Below, piece by piece: positions 59,444-64,000 of a DNA stretch of 64,000 nucleotides. Position numbers and translations under genes: made by a program. This DNA comes from Terfezia claveryi (lineage: Eukaryota; Ascomycota; Pezizomycetes; Pezizales; Pezizaceae): NCBI GenBank assembly GCA_015179025.1, contig WHUX01000007.1, forward strand, positions 248,001 to 312,000, in the 5' to 3' direction. Under the pieces are notes generated by a model that had not been told where the DNA came from, ran no database searches, and saw only the letters and a list, made by a program, of their open reading frames with translations. Position 1 is the stretch's first letter. Each line of letters begins with the position of its first letter.

Positions 59444-60581
59444 TTACAATATCAAACAAAACCCCTTCTTCTTTCCCAGCGGCTTCTTCTCCGACCGCTC
59501 ACTCCTACTCTCATCCAGCACAGCCTCATTCCTCATAATCTGCCTGCACAAATCCATAAACACCTCATCGACATTCTGTCGTTTCCTCGCACTGGTCTCA
59601 TAGAACGGTACCCTGCCCCATGACTGCGACAGGTGGATAGCTCTGTTTCGAGATACTGCACGGTCTTCTTCAAGGTCTGACTTGTTGCCGACTATAACGA
59701 TGGGGATGTGGTCAGTTTCCTTGATGCGGAGGATTTGGTCCCGGAGATCGGTGAGTTCATGAAGAGTGCTGAGGGAGGTAATGGAGTAGACAAGTAGGAA
59801 GCCTTGGCCTGTGATGGTGGGGGAAAAAAAAATTAATCAGGCAGCTCTACAATACAGGGTTGGGGGGTTGATAATTACCTGTTTTCATATATATCTCTCT
59901 GGAGATAGAGGAAGGGTGTTAGTCATTGTATATTCTACAGGACCTAGTAATATAACAATCTATATACCTCATTGCAGCTGATCCTGTCATTAGCTATTGT
60001 CCAATGAGAGAGGTTATATGCCAAGGTGGGAATTAACATACTGAACTGCTCCGTTCCAGCGGTATCCAGTCTATGGAAATTAGATCATCTTATTAGTTGA
60101 CTGGCTGGAACAACGGTACTTGGGCAAAACAAACATCTCTAAAACACATGAGCGCCCCTATCAGTTGTAGATATTAGTCATGTTACTACAAACTTCCTGA
60201 GTGCTCTTGAACTCTACTGAGTAGACTTACATCTACTTCAATCACCTTCCTGTATGAATCTTCTATCGTGGGGTCATACGACTCTATCCATACGTTCTGG
60301 ACGAATTGAGCTATTCAGAGTAGACTGACGTCAGTTCACAGCTTCAATATGCCCCACTTTAAGGGGAGGGTCAATTTTGTCTAGTAACCAAACGGAAAGA
60401 ACGTACCAGTGAGACAGCTTTTACCGACACCTCCTGTTGAGAGGAATAACAAAACTCCCAATCAGCAATCAACAATCGCTAGAGCCACAGGCGGGTGAAC
60501 GTTGGGGAATTTCCTCTGCACGGTCATACCTGCCCCAAGAACCACGATATTATATTCCCGTCTTGTTCCACGGGAACTCAT
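59444..60581 (-). CDS. RSR1: Ras-family GTPase Rsr1/Bud1 (Rap1-like)
   Basis: Small GTPase for polarity and growth-site choice. Eight exons: 60581-60530, 60433-60407, 60310-60231, 60157-60135, 60070-60042, 59983-59968, 59898-59879, 59808-59444; all phases match, 203 residues. G motifs: [11 protein letters not shown] (P-loop), YDPTIEDSY (effector loop), [17 protein letters not shown]. The stretch [24 protein letters not shown] is the Rsr1/Rap1 signature, and the C-terminus is basic with the box CLIL, predicting geranylgeranylation. Four exons are under 30 bases (27, 23, 29, 16) and one is 20, which most gene finders would get wrong. The F(R)SAMREIYM stretch has Arg where Thr/Ser is usual. Confidence 0.92.
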
Positions 60582-61592
60582 TGTATGTGTTGAAGCTGCT
60601 GGCTATCGAGTTGCTTCTCCCAATTTGGTATTCTTCTTCTTTCAATGAGGGTACCTCTGCTGCATAGCAGCAATAAGATGTTTGGAGGAGTGTTGTTTGC
60701 TCGCTGACAACGAGCGTTGGATGCTGAGAATCGGTCTTCGGATGGTTGGTTAATCCAAAGGAAATTGACAAAGGTTAGTTATTGTATCAGTGTCTCTGCG
60801 GGATGCTTGAGTCGTTTATTGTTACGGCAGGGCTAACTAGTGGTCGACAGGGACTGGTGAGGTAATGAAAGGAATAACCCAGTCCCAATCAGAGCGTATG
60901 GGATAGGTGGAGGTGTACGGGGAAGTCGAGGGAAAAGGGCGCCAAAGGGTAGCTGGTGGTGATCCCTCCTTAGCTGTCTAAGTCAGCCTGCCACGTTTTG
61001 GGACCCGGGTTGTAAGGGGGGGCGAAATATGACTGGGATGCAACTTTTATCACAGGTTGAGCCTTTTCGTAGGTTTCTTTTTCTTTTCCTGTACATCTAA
61101 TCGGAGATCTTTACAGCTGACCGAGCAGACCATGTTGTTTCCCCATCACCGGCGCTGCGACGGAAAAATTACGATACTCGAGATCATCACACATATGCAC
61201 TCACATATCAATGCAATGCAGGGCGTATCGCGAGCTCGAGTACCACCTCAGCTCATCGATTTGGGCTGGCGAGAAACCATGCATAATGTTGGGATAGCCA
61301 TAATCTTCGAACTATCTGCCCGTGCAACCGTGGGGCAGCGGCACTTCGGTGTTGTGCGTATCAAACTCAGTTTGTTCGCTGCTATGCCTCAATTGAGTTC
61401 GGGAATAAATTGCCTGAATTCGAACGAGTAAATGGCAAAATAAGAATAAGTATCCTGTTTATTCTGGATATTCGAGTACATGCCCCTCAGTCGTTATCAC
61501 TAACAACTGTTCCACTCGATTAAACTGACTGATAAATTTCTTAGCCGCAAAAGATGGCTGGAGATATATAGCACCAGCTCTGGGGCTTTAAA
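60582..61592. other. RSR1 upstream region
   Basis: About 1 kb; must hold the RSR1 promoter and the 3' region of the next gene. No gene recognised. Confidence 0.5.
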
Positions 61593-63743
61593 TCAAGCCA
61601 TAATATCCCAGATTGCCAGTTTTCCAATCTCCGAAGACCATCCAAATAAGAGTGTAATCCGAGTGAAGAGCATTCTATGCTCAATCTCTTGAAGGGAGTC
61701 GATTTCGGTGTTAACCAGCTCTTCTGCAGGCCGCCCAAAGAGGCTTTTCCATGCCTTGTCGGATACAAGCAGATTACCCCCATTGAGGCATCCCGTCTCG
61801 TCGGTGATGGTACCGAGCTGCGCACCATTAGCTACATGGAATAGTTCAAACAGAGACACAATGGTATATTGTTTCTCACAATGCGAGGGTTTAGCCTGAA
61901 AGTTACATCAACCTTTTCACATCTCTTGCAAGGCGTACTCGGTGAGTTACTGAAGACACTGTCCCCACAACTTGGCACATACTGACTGTAAGTCGGATTA
62001 CGAGGCCTGGACAGTGGGGTGGTATGCTGAATCACTCACCACACTCCGCTCAAGAGCATTTTCCGCTTATACCTGCAACACGGGCGGAAGTTAACTCATC
62101 GACTAGAATCGTCATAATGAAGTGGTCAATACAAAGTAGTCAGTTTAACATCCACGAACAACACGCTCAGAAATCCCATATGAATTTCTATTTATATCAG
62201 AATCCCGTTGTTCTAATTTGGGGACTGCGGCACAAGTACCTTTCGGGGATTGCCTTATGCTACGCAAAGAAATCAGCTTGGAAATATCAAATTGAAGTAC
62301 CGAATACCTACTATTGGTCAATATCTGCGAGCTTAAACAGGGTTTTCGCTGAAGTCGAGAGGAGAGTTTCCCAGTCGAAAACTTGAACAGGTTAGCAAGG
62401 TAGAAGACATCCAGATCAGTCAATTTCATCCATACGATCTTTCGGAAATTCCTGCTGCAGGACCGGCCGACCCAACGAGCGGGATGCGTACTCGCGTAAC
62501 CAAGCTGCTTCTCGCATGTTGGGATTGACCTCAACCAACGACTTGCGGGTAATTGTAAACTGGGGTCTATTGCCCCAGAGCTTCACATTCGGGCTCGTCA
62601 GGAGCAAGACTTTGTTTCTCATTATCAGAATAATTTTGTATCTCTAGGTGTTGATGGCGAAGAAAGGTACTGGTGTTATTTGGTTGCCAGTTGGCAGTAC
62701 AGACAACCAAAGCTCCCCACAAGATCAAAAGACCGTGTGCCGTTTCATCGAATACCCCGACCTCAACTTTCTCCACAATACCTCCATTCTTGAGGGGAAC
62801 TAAGGAGTGTATCAGAGACACTCTGAATTAGAGACTGGACTATCGGCTTCATACCTTTCTTCCTAGCACCAATCTATGGGAATCAGCTTCATCTTTATAA
62901 AAGACGAGGACCAAGATCTGGGAGGCTGGTGCCTGCTAGACTACCAAAATTACTCACAAACTTAATACACAGTAAGATCTGCAGCCCAGCCGTATCCAGT
63001 TCGGCATTTGAGAAAGTTTGGAGAGCCATCAACTGGAATATAGTACTCCCATCCTGGTTTTTCAAAGACGACTTATACAAAGTCAGATTCTCAGCAGTAT
63101 CTTCATGAACCACAAGCTGTGATTCTAAATCTTCTCCCGAGATCGAAATAAACAGTGGAACGGTAGCATTAGACTTCGAAAATCCCACCGGCTCCAGCCC
63201 CGCAACAAAATTAATATAAATGGTACAGATCTTGTGGATATTCATCGTAGCTAGCATTGGAATAGATTGGAATTGATTACTGAGCCAAATCCGAAACTGC
63301 AAATAGGGAATTAGCAAAGTGTACACAACATCGGGGGGGTGGGGGGTGGGGGGTGGGGGGCAGTTGTCAACCTCAATAATCCCAGTATCATCTCTAATAG
63401 CAAGCTGAAATAACCTAACACTACTTCCATCACTGCTCGAATTTGTCTGGTTGCTCTCCCAGAGATTCACGACTCTCCCAGTGATGGAGACTTTTTTCAT
63501 TCCAAGCTTGAGGCAGGAGATATTGTGGTGGCTGAAGCTGGCATTACTGACACCTTGGTCACTAATTCTCTCTTGAGGAGCATTCTCTACAATGAACCCA
63601 TCTCCGGGCACAATTTGCTGTTTGTAAAGGTGGGCTCGAGTAGATTTTTCTGTGGGAGGGACTTTAGGGGAGAAGAAGTCATCGATGGTAGGGAAGTTAG
63701 GCATGGTTATATGTGATGGAATTGCTTGAGGTAAACGTTTCAT
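61593..63743 (-). CDS. OB-fold / zinc-ribbon nucleic-acid-binding-like protein
   Basis: Fungal protein with two or more OB-like parts and a zinc ribbon, RPA/Stn1-like in layout; exact family not recognised. Exons resolved: 63743-63372, 63296-62958, 62932-62855, 62799-62671, 62609-62436, 62381-62312, then a part around 62160-62080 (EIHMGFLSVLFVDVKLTTL), a short KRKMLLSGV exon, a ribbon exon (CQYVPSCGDSVFSNSP with PCKRCEKVDVTFRLNPRI) and the last exon GTITDETGC to FGWSSEIGKLAIWDIMA at 61593. The exon at 62799 needs one extra C in its CCCC run (forward GGGG 62794-62797) to read FPLKNGGIVEKVEVGVF. The junction near 62312 is not resolved. OB signatures: MKKVSITGRVVNLWES, DDTGIIE, and LLLTSPNVKLWGNRPQF. 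MPNFPTIDDFF at 63704 is an alternative start. Confidence 0.65.
63333..63360 (+). repeat. G-tract repeat inside an intron
   Basis: Four runs of six or seven G separated by single T, in the first intron (63371-63297) of the OB-fold gene. On the plus strand it meets the G-quadruplex consensus; the transcript carries the C-rich strand. Confidence 0.85.
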
Positions 63744-64000
63744 AGAAGAAATATAGTCAAGTAGAATTTAGCAGAATTTGAATATGAGGTCTTAAACTTC
63801 TCGATTTGGTTGGATCCTAGAAGGGAAATTGCCACAGCCATGGCTACCGTAACGGGTATAGTCTAAGGCTGGTAAGCCTGCAACATCGCCAAATCAAATG
63901 ATCAAATGATACCATACTAGTTGTTGGAACAGAATAAGAGATAAGTATTTTATACACCTATGTCCTGGTCCAGCCTCTATGACCAGCTCTCAATTGTGAA
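63744..64000. other. Window edge, no gene seen
   Basis: Upstream region of the OB-fold gene; too short to judge. Confidence 0.5.

Overview
The window is filamentous ascomycete nuclear DNA (Pezizomycotina; a Leotiomycete would fit, but I cannot prove the class by eye). The evidence is short GT-AG introns of about 50 to 200 bases, genes on both strands with long spacers, and fungal versions of Bzz1, Use1, Rrp46, Nfs1, Rvs167, Bmt6, Ysa1, Rsr1 and a DUF4238 protein. I rebuilt exon structures by hand from splice signals and reading-frame phase.

1-9.3 kb is gene-dense: the 3' part of BZZ1, the SNARE USE1, the exosome subunit RRP46, the mitochondrial cysteine desulfurase NFS1 (minus) and the BAR-SH3 protein RVS167. 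10.8-21.8 kb holds three minus-strand genes of poorly known function: an F-box-like/acidic-tail protein, a conserved hypothetical and a long DUF4238 coiled-coil protein. 21.8-33.8 kb is a gene-poor block with a decayed NAPE-PLD-type metallo-beta-lactamase gene that carries a tandemly duplicated exon, plus further coding-like remnants. 33.8-42.9 kb holds a CNOT11-like CCR4-NOT subunit, BMT6, a CFEM-like secreted protein and the Nudix hydrolase YSA1. 43-46.7 kb is empty and is followed by a MARVEL-domain membrane protein.

48.4-58.5 kb is a leucine-degradation cluster: methylcrotonoyl-CoA carboxylase alpha (minus), an unknown acidic protein (plus), isovaleryl-CoA dehydrogenase (minus), and methylcrotonoyl-CoA carboxylase beta (plus) divergent from IVD across 336 bases. 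It encodes two consecutive mitochondrial steps, isovaleryl-CoA to 3-methylcrotonyl-CoA to 3-methylglutaconyl-CoA. The window ends with the Ras-like GTPase RSR1 and an OB-fold/zinc-ribbon protein.

The most unusual signal is a family of very small insertions scattered over 26.9-51.9 kb. They share a 15-base head (TAGTCTGGTTGGCAC), are often followed by a small hairpin whose stem sequence differs between copies, and are often flanked by direct duplications of 6-11 bases. One copy is a 47-base foldback with perfect 17-base inverted ends and a perfect 8-base duplication; others are only 10-15 bases long and still have flanking duplications. I do not recognise this family. A second, independent pattern is that four genes each need exactly one extra C in a coding-strand C run to restore a conserved reading frame, which suggests homopolymer consensus errors.
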